Positions 25,641 to 38,594 of a stretch of 64,000 nt of DNA are shown here, one piece after another. How positions within the stretch are numbered: the stretch's first letter is position 1; each line of letters opens with the position of its first letter. The stretch is from positions 6,231,501-6,295,500 of the forward strand of contig CM028900.1 in assembly GCA_016801885.1 (NCBI GenBank), given 5' to 3'. The translations under genes and the position numbers were made by a program. A model generated the notes under the pieces. The model was not told where the DNA came from. It worked only from the letters and a program-made list of their open reading frames with translations, and made no database searches. The DNA is from Toxotes chatareus. Taxonomy: Eukaryota; Chordata; Actinopteri; Toxotidae.

Positions 25641-27440
25641 CCGGAGGAATTAACCCAAACCCCACAGTGAAACAAAGCAGACACACACAAACACACACAC
25701 ATACACTTGCACAAACTCAGAAAAAGAAACTGAACAAGGGAAAGAAAGAGAGAGAGAAGGAAGAGCAAGAAAGAGATGTAGCGAGAAAGAGAGAGAAAGG
25801 AAAGAGAGCAGAGGAGGAAAGGGACTGGCACTGTCTGTCAGTCAGATGCCCAGAGCTGCGGTGTACATGGTGTCACCCACACGACCGAGCCGTCTGTCGA
25901 GGCCACCTGCCTCATTATGGGAAATGTATGCATCTGGGGCAGGCTCTGGCTGGCTCATCCTCAGCATGGGCAGGGAAAATGGCACACTGGCAACTATTAC
26001 TGCATTATGTTAGCAAGCTGTACACACCGCATGCATACATATTGCACTGAGAGACAGGAAACTAGCGAGCCAGGAGTTTTACTGAATGGGCTGGAAAATT
26101 TTGTAAGTGACTTGGTGTATGTGTGGATGTCTCACATGAGTTCAGACTGGGATAAGACTGGTGCCACTCCTGGACAGGCGGTTTGTAGTGTGTGGCAGCA
26201 TGATACATAAAAATATAATACACTATGAGGTAGAATATACGGTATCAGATACCTTATTTTTGTGTATCCAAACTTTGTGAGAGGTGCATGATCTTGTGTG
26301 TGAGAGACAGACCAAGAAGACTGCACGGTAGTGAGTGGACAGCTGAATGCAGTGGCCGCCTGGACCCTGTGTAAATGTCCCCCTCTCTGGCCACAGGGTC
26401 CTACACAAACCAAACCGCACAAATGGAACAAACTGATCACGACACAAAACTTTCTCCTTGTCCATCCCATCTCCCCCCTGCTCCCGCCTTCTGCCCATAC
26501 CTGGCCTGAATACCATTAGACCTAATGGAGCGCGGTGTGAGGGACAGCCAATCATGATGGCGTCCCGTCAGTGACACCGACATGTATCTTGGTGCTCATT
26601 ATCATCCTTGAACAGCGCCAATTTACATCTGATGCTCTGACTAATTCTGCTCCAGTGTTGTCAAGAGGCATAGGAAGTGGCCTGGTCGTGATGACAGCGC
26701 GGCTGTCAGGAGCCTGTGGATGGAGGATTCCTCGGGGCATGATTTAATGCCCATGTCAAGCCCCGCTGTCAGCCTCTTTCTCTCTCCCTGCTCCCTGCGC
26801 TCCTTCTCTCCATCCAGCCATTAGGATTCAGCCAGCGGAGAGATGGAGCGATAAAGCGGGCGATTGGCCTGCTTAGGATTCACACTCTGGGCAAGAAAAT
26901 AACACGCCCTGTTTCACAAGTGATTACCCTTTCCATGTAAACTGCAATTAAGGCTAAAAAAGGAATGTGGCAAAGAGGTGATGGAGAAACAAAACGTGTA
27001 TGACCGCCAAGTGAAGAGGAGAACCTTGAGCATTTCCCCTCGCTGCTTTATGCTTGCTTGTTTGTCTGATTTCCATAGACAACTTTTCCGTGGTGTTTTG
27101 CTGAGTTGTTTTGGCTTGTATAACACCACAGATTTCATGGCCCCTCGCTCTCCCTCTTGTAGAGTGATTAACATATTGCATGATGTCTCAGGATAGTTCC
27201 CCTTGCACTATTGCAATCCTATCTTGCTCTCTACATATTTATTTTGGTCTGGATGGAACAGAGTTTCTGTGGAGTATAGACCAACCATCCTGTAAAAGTT
27301 TATTCAGTGTTAATTACCAGAATTCGAGGCATGTTGTGCAAGTGAGGGTAAAGCTGTGCATATTTTTGCATGTGCATGTGTTTTTGAGAACGAGACAGCC
27401 GCTGCCTGCTTATCTGAAACAATTGCCAAACGTGAGACGC
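25641..27440. other. Gene-free stretch; purine tract and a possible regulatory patch
   Basis: GA-rich purine run at about 25735-25815. The patch at 26810-26960 (GCGATAAAGC, GCAATTAAGG) has the look of a noncoding element but is weaker than its neighbours. Nothing else recognised. Confidence 0.4.
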
Positions 27441-27441
27441 C

Positions 27442-27477
27442 TGACCTGTGTTGACCTTTGCTAAAGGTCAAAGGTCA
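27442..27477. promoter_or_regulatory. Cluster of four perfect nuclear-receptor half-sites
   Basis: Two TGACCT half-sites at 27442-27447 and 27452-27457 are spaced by 4 bp, forming a DR4 on the minus strand. Two AGGTCA half-sites at 27465-27470 and 27472-27477 are spaced by 1 bp, forming a DR1 on the plus strand. The pairs diverge across a 7-bp spacer. DR1 is the known site type for RXR, HNF4 and COUP-TF; DR4 for thyroid hormone receptor and LXR. All four hexamers are perfect within 36 bp. Function is inferred. Confidence 0.5.
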
Positions 27478-29749
27478 GAGGGGCCACAGATGGCTGGAGA
27501 CGGCTAGCTGGGACAGAGAGGACAGAGGGACAGGGTGCAGCCATTTCACAGTCTCACAATAGAAGAGTGGATGTTATATGGGTCTGACATATAGATCTGT
27601 AAAAATATACATTCGGCCAGTCTGTCTCTGTGATGGTATTCCTACAATATGTTGCGGCAATATGTTGCCCCCCCGGTCTCTCTCCTTTCTAACAAGGCAG
27701 TGATGGATGACCAGAGATTTTGCTGCCTAGTGTGCAGAGTGTGAGGACATATGGCTCAGTTTGGTACCCAGAAGAACGCCGCAACTGCCTCAAAACAGAG
27801 GCCAGCATGGTTTCGTGTGAGTCATCAGGCCTTAAGATCAGTAGCAGAAATTAACCTGGCCGTTTCCCCTGCTTTAACTTTTAATGAACATGAATTAGAT
27901 TCGGTCTGCCTTGTGCATGTTTTGGCTCAGTTTCATATCCTCTTTGGCCACATTAGGCTGTACTTACAGCCCCTGATTGCGGCAGTCACAATGGTTCAGC
28001 TGTGTGAGAAAAAACACTTTTAGTTCACAGCATTAGCACTGGAAACCAGTCAAAAAACAGAGAATGTTTGTATGTGATTTAGGTGATAGATGATAGGCAT
28101 GTTTATGAAGTGTTTCTTTGATATCCTTATTAGTTATGGCTCAGCAGTTGGCAGACTGAAGGAGGCAGACTGAGGAAGTGGGCTGAACTGGCTTGGGCCA
28201 GTTAGCATTGGCTCTGCCTGGTAAGTGTCTTGATCGAACGCTGTACGCCTATAAGATGACATTCACAAAAGTGAGAAAAAGACATGCACATGGTTTTAAA
28301 CTAATCAACTGATTGATATTTAATAGGATGATAAAAAACGAATCATTTCATAACTACAAATAAATAAATCAATCCATCAAGAAATGTTCAAAGTTAAAAA
28401 GATAAATACGAGTAACAATGAAATATTTAAAAAAACAGATTAATCAAGAATAAATGAGAACCTAAATAAATAGTGGAAATTGTGATTGAGTCACAGTCAC
28501 ACTGTGAATGTGAATGTCACTAAAAACTTGCCAGCATTAAACTCACACATGAAGAAGCTTTTTCACAGTTTAAACAACTCATGCTTCATTATTTGGACCT
28601 TCGTAGATTAGATTTGTTGTATGTGCCTCAACAGAGGAATAAATAAGGGGACGGTGTCACTGGGAAGAGTTGTTGTGGCAACAAGGCGCCAACTAACCCA
28701 CGCAGTTATTATTTCCAGTTTGTGGTTAACTTCCTGTCTGAGGCTAGAGATTGATGGATACTCAGAGTGCTCCTGTGTGTCTTGAAGGGAACTATTGATC
28801 GCCGTTGCCGTTGGTTTCAGCCTCCATTTGTTGATCTGCCCATGAAAGCCCAACTGCATGGATCATAGAAATGACCCCAGCTCTTTTTAATGATGTTTGA
28901 GGCACAGAGAAAAACCTGCTGCACCCACTAACAGTCAGCCCAGCCGCGCTGAATTTTCTCTACAGACGGACATGTTAGGTTTGTTTTCTTTGAGCTCTGG
29001 TGGATGGTGATGCGGAGAAATAGGGAAACACTTATGTATTCACAGACATGTGACTGCACAACAATTGTAGCAATTTTGATAATGATGCTCTCTGAATTAT
29101 GACACTTTAGCTCTCCGTTCATTTGCCAAATTGTGTTTAGTGTCGTTTTATTGCAATTTTCATCAGTGCTTTTTTTCTCCGCTTTAAGAAGAGAAGGGAT
29201 CATTAGCCCAGGACTGTTCAACCATGCACAGAGGAAAAATGCCATCAAAGTTGTCACAGAAAATGTCCTTGTTCTCTAATTTATAAACAAAAAACACAGA
29301 TTTTTTCTTTCATGTGGCTTCTTGGAGATAATTATGACAAGATGAAAGCAGTTAAATTCCTCCCTCTGTTCTCTGCTCTTCAGATGGTTCCCCCATTGTC
29401 AAAAATGGAGATGAGATTTCATGTGGCTGTCATTGCCTCTGTCCCTGTCTCGCTCTGTCTCCCTCTCTTGCTCTCGTGTCTCTTTTCCTCCTCCTTCCCG
29501 TCTCTCTCTCGCTCGCTGTCTGTCTCGCTGTTTCACTTTTCTTTGTCAGTTTTTATTGAACTCTGATATCCGAATCTGTAACGTTTTCAGAACTGTCAAT
29601 CAATCAGTCACTATCTGTCTCAGAGGTTGCTGTCCCCTAATGGAAGAGAATGATTAGCTTTTATCAGCTCACTGATTTATATGGTTTAAAGCTCTTGTGC
29701 ACAATCAAAGGGACGAATAAGTCTTCTTAATGCACGCATATGTTTCCGT

Positions 29750-29750
<1 letters not shown>
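27478..29750. other. Gene-free stretch
   Basis: AT-rich tract of many AAAT/ATAA repeats at about 28300-28460. CT-rich segment at about 29440-29530. Nothing coding or transposon-like recognised. Confidence 0.45.
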
Positions 29751-29798
<48 letters not shown>

Positions 29799-29832
29799 AA
29801 CAAACACACACTCACACACACGCACACACACG
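29751..29832. repeat. (CT)n(CA)n compound microsatellite
   Basis: Perfect CT run to about 29786, then CA with a few interruptions. Confidence 0.95.
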
Positions 29833-31999
29833 TGGTGTTGATGAGATGTCTACAGACCCCTCCCTCCCTCACTCTCTGAGGCGACGGGCTGGTGCACTGC
29901 GAGTGTGTCATGCCATGCGAGGTGTCTGCAAGTGTGTGTGTGTGCCTGTGTGTGTGCGTGTGTGTGTGCCCTCCTGGGAGGTAATTACCAGAATAAATAC
30001 AGTAGAGGCCACGGCTGCTAATTTATGCCTGATTGTTGACAGTCAGAGTATTGTTTAACATGCACAGAGAGGGCCCTTGGTGTTGTGTTTCATGATCCTC
30101 CTTGTGTGTGTGTGCTACTATGTGTGTGAGTGTGAGAAAGAAGGGGGACAAATTTGTGCGGTGCAACCTTGTTTTCCTTGATTATCCTCTTACTCCTCTC
30201 TGTGTCTTTGACCCTGCTGGTTAAGTAACCATGCAAACATGGAGTCTGTCTGATTTGTGTGTGTCTGACCTGTGTCCTCTCTCTTTTCTTATGGATAACA
30301 TTTTGGGCTCTCGCCAATTTTCCAAGTTCCACATTTGTTTGCTGCACTTTTTACTAGTTTGACATTTTTACTCCCTCAAAGGGCAGGTTGAAACTTGGTT
30401 TTAAGGGGTTAAGGGTAGAATTAGCTTTAGCTGGGCCAGGTAAGGAAGAGGTTTGGGTTTGGCATGAAGTTGTGATGAGCAAGGCTGTGTTTAGACAGAC
30501 TTTGGCGCTGCGTGCGTAAGAAAGCACTACTCCCTCATTTGCAAAAACCTCAGTACTGTCTGGCAAAATAGCTGAACTGGTTCAACCGTTGCTAAAATGC
30601 AATGCAGCATCATCTGGCGCAAATACACATTGACCAATCAAATAAGTGCAAGTTCACATTCCTCTACAATGTGAAATGGATAACTTTGCAATTTACATTG
30701 TAGCATTCGACACGGTGAATATTTTATATATATTTAATATATTAAATCCTGCCCCATAGGTGCAGTGTTTTGGCATTTGATAACCCTTCAAACTCACTGA
30801 CTCACTGGTACCTGGAGCATGTGTAAAGAGCTGACCCCGTTTCAGTGCTATTACCTGTAGTGTTTACAGGTTGGCATTATTCACTTTTCTTACAGTTAGC
30901 AAATCCCACGAAAAGACCGAACCCAGCGATGTGTTAATTTGTCTCTCATGAATTTCCAATTTCCCTAACTCCTCTGTGACACTCAGTCCCAAACCCATTC
31001 ATGGGTGTTAAAAAAGGCAAAGTAATTTACAGAAACAGCCAGGTTCTGTGGTTATTAGCAAGAGTTACTCAAAGTAAATACTGCATTTCTTGGGGACAAT
31101 TTGGATTAATACATATTGAATTAATACATATTTAGTTCCATATAGAGTATTTATGGCTCCAGGACTGTGTTTGCTAGATTTGGATGTGTTCATGGTAAAG
31201 AGAGAACGTGCCACCCACTTAAACGGTGTGGCTCATGGGATTTGTTGGCAAAAGGAGAAATATAGAATATCTGCAGCCTGAATCATACTGAATCATAGTT
31301 AGTGAATGGAATGATGATTGTTTACCGTTATTAAAGGGCATCAGGTTAATTAGTGGAAAGTTTTTCAGCTTTCTGACGTCGCGTTTCCACAGCTTGCATC
31401 TAAGTCTCTTCACCGCTTGTGTGGCTGTGGTCACACAGAAATCCTCTTCAGCTCAATGCATTTTCCCTGAATCCCCCACTACCACTTTCTATTGACTATT
31501 CCCCTGTTCCTGAACCACACACTTGTTATCAGATAGGCCAGCTGTGGCTGTGTGGTTGAGGGGCTTTAAACGCCTCATAGTCACCTCATGAGCTTTATGA
31601 GCGTGTGAGGATAAAGATTTCACAGCACTGCAGCTGAGAGCTGCAAAGACCCAGCGAAGCCCAAATTATCTGCAGAGAGCCAGTAGAGTGGAAGTTCAGA
31701 CACTGCCATCCAAATGAGGTTTGAATGAAGTTAACTCTCAGCCCAGAACTTTTAACGATAGCCTAGGTCTATCAAAGATATTGGATATTAATTCATTAAT
31801 AATAAATACTAATGAGCTTTGAAGTGGGTGTAGTGTTGGACTTTAGAAGTCCCCAGTGAGTAATGAAGCCTGTGGAAACACCTTTGAGGTGCTGGGGGCC
31901 GAGAGGAGGAGGTGGGGGGGCCTGGCTGGAGGAAACACTACAAGTCTTTGTATTAGAGCTGATTGAGCTGGTCTGTGCCCCAGCTTCGTTACGGCCGAC
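29833..31999. other. Gene-free stretch
   Basis: Short GT tracts near 29930-29970 and 30103-30131. A direct duplication of AATTAATACATATT-like sequence at about 31102-31132. No exons or transposons recognised. Confidence 0.45.
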
Positions 32000-32175
32000 C
32001 ACTTACACGCCCCGAATTCTACTGAGGAGACCGCTGATGAATTTGTTTAATTGAACGTAAATAATGAATTCCCAAGGAAGAGATTTGGCCCAGTTGTAAT
32101 TGCTGGAGATCAGAGGGCACAATACCAAACTTCAAAACGCCTGAGCCAGACGGTCGTAAGAGCCGTAACGATGAC
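32000..32175. promoter_or_regulatory. Candidate conserved noncoding element
   Basis: Complex sequence with TGTTTAATTGAACG (near 32043), AATAATGAATTCC and TTGTAATTGC. Overlapping short open frames on both strands have no protein-like features. Selected on homeodomain-core density and absence of repeat. Conservation untested. Confidence 0.22.
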
Positions 32176-32529
32176 TTCGAAGAAAAAAGAAATAAGTAAT
32201 ATAGGAAGTGGGGGAGTGTGTGAGCGTGTGTGGCGGGGGGGCACAACAGAGGAGGAGTAACAGAGACAGAGACAGCGAAAAGAAGATGAACTAATGAGGA
32301 ACAAAGACCTAACAAGTTTCGCGAGGAAAATGAAGTGTTTCCAAAGTCGTCTTTAAACTTGGTGAGATGAAACGCGGGAGCGGCAGTTGTTTTTGACAGC
32401 TCGGGACGAGATGGGCCACAGCTCAGAGAGCGAGGGGTAATTCCCTATTCCTTTATATTACCCGCTCTCCATCTCTTTCCCTCTCTCTCTCTCTCTGCTG
32501 GGAGCCCCCTCATCCCTCTCTCCGCTTCC

Positions 32530-32790
32530 CTACATTGATTCTTGAATTAGACTGTTTTATTGAATAATTAATAGGCCTTTTCCCATGATTGATGATTTGC
32601 ATGGCTTGAATATTAGCTTTTCAATCAAACGCAGCTTGTTCTAATGTAACCATATTGAAAACATGTCAAACACTGTTTACCCACTTTGTGCACGATATTG
32701 TGTTAAGCTCCGGCCGCCGAGGCCTCACGATGCTCAGCGGTGGGGAGTGACCTTATCAAACACAGTGCTGATTACAAGGCCCCTGAGTCC
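32530..32790. promoter_or_regulatory. Candidate conserved noncoding element
   Basis: Contains TGAATAATTAATAGG at about 32561-32575, CATGATTGATGATTTGCATGG at about 32584-32604 (an ATTTGCAT octamer next to PBX/MEIS-like TGATTGAT), TTTTCAATCAAAC and AATGTAACC. It follows a pyrimidine tract and precedes CA-rich repeat. One of the most enhancer-like stretches by eye. No alignment was available. Confidence 0.32.
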
Positions 32791-33181
32791 TGACACTCAG
32801 CGCTGAACACACATACACACATATATACATACTGTACATGCATAGACACATGGCCCTACATGTACGGGGCATGCACATACACACATAGGCGCACATTTAC
32901 AAAAACATACACAAAAGAGCCCTGATGGTTTTTCTTTCCGCTGAAAAGCCATCAGTTCCCCAAAAGAGCCTGTCTAATAGCTACAGTAGCGCTGCTCTTC
33001 GTTTGAGTGGCAGCGAGGCCAGTCTGGGAATAGATTGTCAGGCATATTGCGTCTACGATCTCACAGCACCATATCACAGAGCGAGAACACATCAATGCTG
33101 GGAGAGACACATGCATTAAGATTCCCTTTTAATATGACTAGGATTGAAGTCGAGCGCTAAATTACGCCGTCATCCCCTGCA

Positions 33182-33197
33182 CCCCCCCCCCCCCCCC
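33182..33197. repeat. C16 homopolymer
   Basis: Run of 16 cytosines. It creates a Pro-rich artefactual frame across it. Confidence 0.95.
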
Positions 33198-34329
33198 GAG
33201 CTTGTTTTTTGTTTGTTTCGCTTATTTATTTATTTCCCGCCTTACTTATTCATTCATTCATTCCAAGAGTCCGATTTTCTGGGAGTGTGTCAATGCGTCG
33301 CTCGGCGCATGAAAGCACTTTGCGCGGCGTTGTGTCTGGTGTGTTTAGACACTTCCAAACATGTGCATGGTTAAATAATTTACAGCGTAACTGACTAATG
33401 ACAGGCAGTGATCATGTCGAGACGAAGGGGCCTGGGTGACTGCTGATCAGGGACAGAGCCTGTCTCCTCTGCTCACACTCACTGCTACTGTGTGTATGTG
33501 TGTTTGTGTGTGCAGTTGTGGATTTGGCTATGTTGTGCGTGTGGGAAGGGAATATGTTTGTGTTGGTGTCTCAGCACTGCAGTCAGCAACACAGATTACA
33601 GTTCACTCTGCTGTATATGGAATGGATGGATCCCTCCCAAGACATTTGTAGAAAATTGATTTTGAGTTCCATTCATCACTTGTGTTTAGTGTGTGACAGT
33701 TCATTCGCTGTGTATACAAGGAAACTATGAGCTCTGCATAGTTTAAGTTCCCAAGACATTTCACTGAGAAATGCATATGAACTTGAGATTAAGTGCTGTG
33801 CATAATTTTACCTCTGATGAAATGGTCGCTTATGACAGGGGTTTGTGCTACTGAGCCACATCACCACATAGTGAAGGCTTCCAAGTATTGCTAACAGGGC
33901 TCGTTATTTTTGGTTTTTATGAAAGAAAATCTTTATTAGTGTTTGTTTCCATTGTTGAGTAACAAATGAAAATCGGGCACGAATATCAATAATACAGAAA
34001 TCTGAGCGAAAATCGGATGAAATGGGTAAGGTGATATTCTGTATTTTTGTTACTGTTAACAAAAACAAGGAAAGGACCAGGACCAGCAGTGTGTTAGCTG
34101 ACTAGTTTGATTCAGTAGTTTTGTACCGCTTGAAGTTCACATGCCATATTTTTAAGAAACCAAGAGGAGTAAAGATGACAAAGAAGCAGTTTAACTACTT
34201 TTACCTTTCTGATTGATCAGGGGAAAATCCCTGCACTCACATGCTCACTTGCATAGAGTTACCAAACTATTTGTATAAATATACTTGTCACTCTCACAGA
34301 ATGATTATAAGATCGGTTTGTTGACATCA
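33198..34329. other. Gene-free stretch
   Basis: Short TTTA and CATT tandem units near 33222-33262, then unremarkable AT-rich DNA. Nothing recognised. Confidence 0.45.
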
Positions 34330-34500
34330 TGCTATAATCACATATCTACTGTCATAAAATCCTGTGGTTTGTCCGTTTTGCTTTCACACCACAATTGAAC
34401 CGAACCAGAGTCAGAAGCAAACCAAGGTCCTCCTTTTCAGGCAGTCTCGATCCAGTTGTTTAGTCTGCGTCAGAGTTCAACTGACAGTCTTCACAACAGC
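34330..34500. mobile_element. Degenerate non-autonomous DNA-transposon-like repeat
   Basis: The block GTCCGTTTTGCTTTCACACC...AATTGAACCGAACCAGAGTC...GCAAACCAAGGTCC...CAGTCTCGATCCAGTTG resembles a dispersed fish repeat built of CGGTTCGATTGC / GAACCGAACCAGAG modules. Ends and target duplication could not be resolved and recognition is from memory. Confidence 0.35.
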
Positions 34501-35399
34501 CCAAATGTGGGTGACGAGTGCATAGTTTCATTTTAAAGAAAAGGTCAGATCATTTACTAAATCAGCTGTAGTTTTTAGCACCTTACCCAAACAAGCATAA
34601 ACCGAATTCACTGGGGACAATTTTCAGCAGATTTTGCACAGCAGTGAATATTTAAAGCACCATGACGCTGAGTATGGGATCAACCCAAGAAAAACTACAT
34701 CACCCACATTGATCATTATGCAGCTGTGTGGCCCAGTGATGTGTTTTTGATAGTTTTGGACAATTGAGCTCAATGGCACAGAGCAGTGAGCTCTATCGGG
34801 TTTGTCTTTCCAGGGAATTTCTTTACCATACATAAGATAAAACATATCACCAGACATTTTTTAAAAATACATTTTGCATTTTCTACCTTATTTCACCCCT
34901 CAGCTTCTATCACTGCCAGATTTTCTGGTTTTCTTTTCCAGAAGCTTGAACTACAGTGGTAAAGGCAACAGGAAACCATAATGTGTGGGGACATAAAACC
35001 AAAATCAATTTAAACAGATCTGCTGGTTTTGAAAAGTGCAGTTATTTTTTGATGAAAATTGGTAAAAAAAAAAAATTAATGATGCATGCTGGATGTAAAT
35101 TATGATAAATGCCATTTAAAGATTTTGTCTGAATCTGTTACCAGTAACTATCGGGTGAGAGTAGCGTGTTTTCATAGAGTAACTCAGTCTGATTTAACGT
35201 AAATGGAAAGAGATAGGGATGGCTCCGGGTATTCACAGACACAATCAATTACCACCAAAGATATTTAAAAAGAAGCTAGCCAGCTAAAGAAAGAAACCTA
35301 GAATTAAACAAAAACACGTATAGCACAATAAGAAGCTCCCAAACCTCGGCTCCTCTCACTATAAAGGCACCTTGAAGACGAGGGGCGCTCCCTGGGGCT
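34501..35399. other. Gene-free stretch
   Basis: No gene, repeat family or motif cluster recognised. Confidence 0.45.
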
Positions 35400-35590
35400 T
35401 ACCAAGTATCTGATCTATTATGCAAAAAATCATTAGGCTAAATTAAAAAGCTGTTTGAGGGTAACCAGATCCTTTAATGAGGTCAGCGAGCAGAGGAGCG
35501 ACATTAAAACACAACCCTAGAACAGAAACACGAGACAAGAGGAGAGGGGGGCCATCGATTATCAATCACGTAGGTCATTATCTCGCTGAC
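35400..35590. promoter_or_regulatory. Candidate conserved noncoding element
   Basis: Contains TTATGCAAAAAATCATTAGG (octamer-like plus homeodomain core), CTAAATTAAAAAG, CCTTTAATGAGG, and the overlapping CATCGATTATCAATCACG at about 35552-35569. A (CT)n(CA)n microsatellite follows at 35591-35629. Confidence 0.28.
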
Positions 35591-35629
35591 TCTCTCTCTC
35601 GCTCTCTCTCTCACACACACACACACACA
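35591..35629. repeat. (CT)n(CA)n microsatellite
   Basis: CT run with one G interruption, then a CA run. Confidence 0.9.
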
Positions 35630-36113
35630 TATGCACACATAGAAACACACTCAATTACAAACACTTTCAGTTCCTCTCACTTTCTCCCTCTGTCTTTATT
35701 TATCAGACAGGTAAACTTTTTATCATTTCAGTAGTCGTCCCTTTAAGCTTCCTCACAACTCCGCTGGTCAGCTTGTGACAATTGCGGTAATCAGGACGGA
35801 TTCTGCATCTCTTCCTGGCAGGATCGTTTGTTTTCAGGTGTGTGTGTGTGTGTTTCAGGTTCATCTGACAGTCTTCCCAGAGTTCCTGGGAAAAGACATC
35901 AGTTTATTTGGCATGGTGAGCGCCTCTGTCTATTTAATTAGCGGTGTTGAATCTCAAGCAGGCTGCAGATCTAAAAATACAACCAAAATGATGTTAAAGA
36001 GACAAGATACAGTAAAAGCTGACAATTATGTTAATACCACTCAGTTTTGATAAAGATGCACAGTAAGATGTGTCCTGCCTGCCTCCTGAAGCTATGCAAT
36101 ACTGGATGAAGTG

Positions 36114-36150
<37 letters not shown>

Positions 36151-37739
36151 GCTACAACAAATGCCTGTTTTCTGTACCGCGTTGATTTATAAACAACACA
36201 TATGCTCCCTGATTATATTTACATCTCATAACCATAAAACAAACACATTATCTGAAGCTTAATTGGATAACAGTCAGAGCTTTAAAGCTGAAATTAATAT
36301 ATCAAACGGGACAGTTGACCTCATCAGTGCAACAGAAAGCCATTTGACTAAAGGCTAACGTGATGACCTTGTGTCTTATTGTACTTTTTTTCTCCTGTAG
36401 CCTCTGGGATTAGTCACATTATCTGATGCACTGGGGAAAGGGTGAATCAGAGTTATGGCTTTGTTATTTTAAGATTATCAAATGTTATTTTTTTCTTTGT
36501 TAATAAAAGGAAGAATTTAGGTTTTGTCAAGCACAATTCGCAGGAGAGTATTAAACTTGTTTCAGGGTAACTGTATTTCTTGACAACAAGCCTTTTTAAG
36601 GTGACAACACAGCTTGCATGTAATGGATTGTTTTCTAATTGTTATTAAGCTGTGTGTTATGTGTTGTGTTACATTATTTATGTGTTGTGTTGGGTCTTTT
36701 AACAACGGGGTCGCCCTCTGCATGTTACACCCTCCTTCTGTTGAAGCTCCTCACTACCATGAAGTAGCAGAAAGCTTCATGTGTTTAAACTAAAATTAAT
36801 TTATTCTCAAGCTGAATGTGAATATGAAGAAATATCTTCACCAGGGTGGAAATTTGTCTCACCAAACACAAGGAATAACAGCATGAGAAATAAACAAGCC
36901 GTTAGTAAAACAGACACATAGACAAGGTCACATTAAAAACAGTTCATGTCAGTGTCTGTGTTTTCTTGAAGTTTCTTTCTTGTTTAATAATCATAGATTG
37001 TTTCATAGTGGCCTGAATTTTTTCCAGTATGGCACTGACTGCACTGTCACTGTGTCTACAAAGGAGGCGTAGCATGAGCAGCACATTATCAGAGCAACAG
37101 CAGCTTCAGTGGCCTGTGTGTGTCTTACACAGGATGAGTTCAGGCACAGCACTGAGTTGTAGGTCACCTACATTTGGGACACGTTCAAAGCCCAGTATAC
37201 AATGATTATGTTTACATGCACAAAATGGAAGAAACTAGACTTGAAGTGTAAAAATATGGTTCAGGTTATGTGTCCAGGGGCATAGTTTGAGTAAATGTGA
37301 GTTGTTACATGGCCTGTGTAGACAGCTGGTTTGATTAGCAACTGATAAACATGTTCTACTCTGATCCAAATGTAACTGAAAGCAATTCTTTGTCCTCTGC
37401 TGTGCCATTCATGCCTTACTCCTCATGACTTGTCTGTGCATATATCTGGTTGCTTGTGTGTGTGTGTGTGTGTGTGGTGTTTGGTGTTGATTAAAACCTA
37501 AAATAGCTACCTGGTGATGCATCCAATCAATCACTATCACCTCTCTGACCTCGTGACTCGCCCCTTCTCCTTCTCTCTCTGTAACTCTCCATCTCCTCTC
37601 CCCTGCGTCTGACTGACTGCCCGTGTCCATTTTCTCACCTGGCATCATCTCTCCGTCACCTGGCCGTGCTCTGGGGACAGTTTGCGCATGTCTGTCTGCG
37701 TCAGCTGACCCCTTGACCTCTGGGGAGCCGAGTAATAGG
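35630..37739. other. Gene-free stretch with GT microsatellites
   Basis: GT tracts at 36117-36145 and 37455-37476. Nothing else recognised. Confidence 0.45.
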
Positions 37740-37945
37740 TCTCAGTCTGGGCCCATATCAAGCAGGACAGTTGGCATGGCTCAGTCACATGCAATTACGG
37801 CAGCTGCGATTAGCGCTGTCAGTGCATGAAGCAGGGCCACGGGTAGAGGTGAGCGATGTGAATAATACAGGAGTTGACGCTCACCGGAGAGCAGCCGCCT
37901 TCAAACGTGTAGCCGCTCTAATACTCTGACCCTGATTGCCCTTCA
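37740..37945. promoter_or_regulatory. Candidate conserved noncoding element
   Basis: GC-balanced complex sequence with CATGCAATTACGG, GCGATTAGCGC, GTGAATAATAC, CTCTAATACTC and CTGATTGCCC and no simple repeats. A short open frame (37623-37829) crosses its left side without protein features. Confidence 0.25.
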
Positions 37946-38555
37946 CCTGTGGGAAGGGGTTCACGGGGCGTTGTGTTTTTTGGCAGTCTGTTATCATGTT
38001 ACTCACAGTCTTCTCTCACTGGCAACTGCCAGCTGTAGAGGCTGTGAGACAGAGCAGAGCATGACGGCTGAAATACTTAAAAGGACACGCAGCATTCGTT
38101 TCACAAGCTGTGGTGCTTTGAGAGCAACAGTTGTCAGCTGATCTGAGGACAATTATTAGAACACCTGTTCAACGCTTTTGGTAACATGTGGCCCCCTCTC
38201 TGTCTCATGATCACTCTCAAAAGCCTGTACAGACTGTATGACACATATATTCACACCAGTTCAAACACACACACACACACCCACACACACACATACACCA
38301 CTCTTTGCTGTGGTTTTAAACACAGCAGGTATGAGCGGGCTCTATCAAATATATATATATATATGTTTTTCATCTTTCAGCTATTGTCCTTTCTTTGTGT
38401 AGCTTTTTTTTTTAAACTGTAGCCCAATTAAGGAAATCCCTGACACCGTTTTATTCCAATCCTCCAACCTCAGCCTTTGATTTTTGTGGCTCACAATGTG
38501 GCTCGATTGGTTCTGATCTGTTGGATGTGTGATGGCGATGGCAGATAAGGGTGAG

Positions 38556-38594
<39 letters not shown>

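Noticed and set aside
25604..26050. 148-codon plus-strand frame
   Set aside because: Built on CA repeat and purine tract, giving THTHT and KEREKE runs; no homology, splice or start context.
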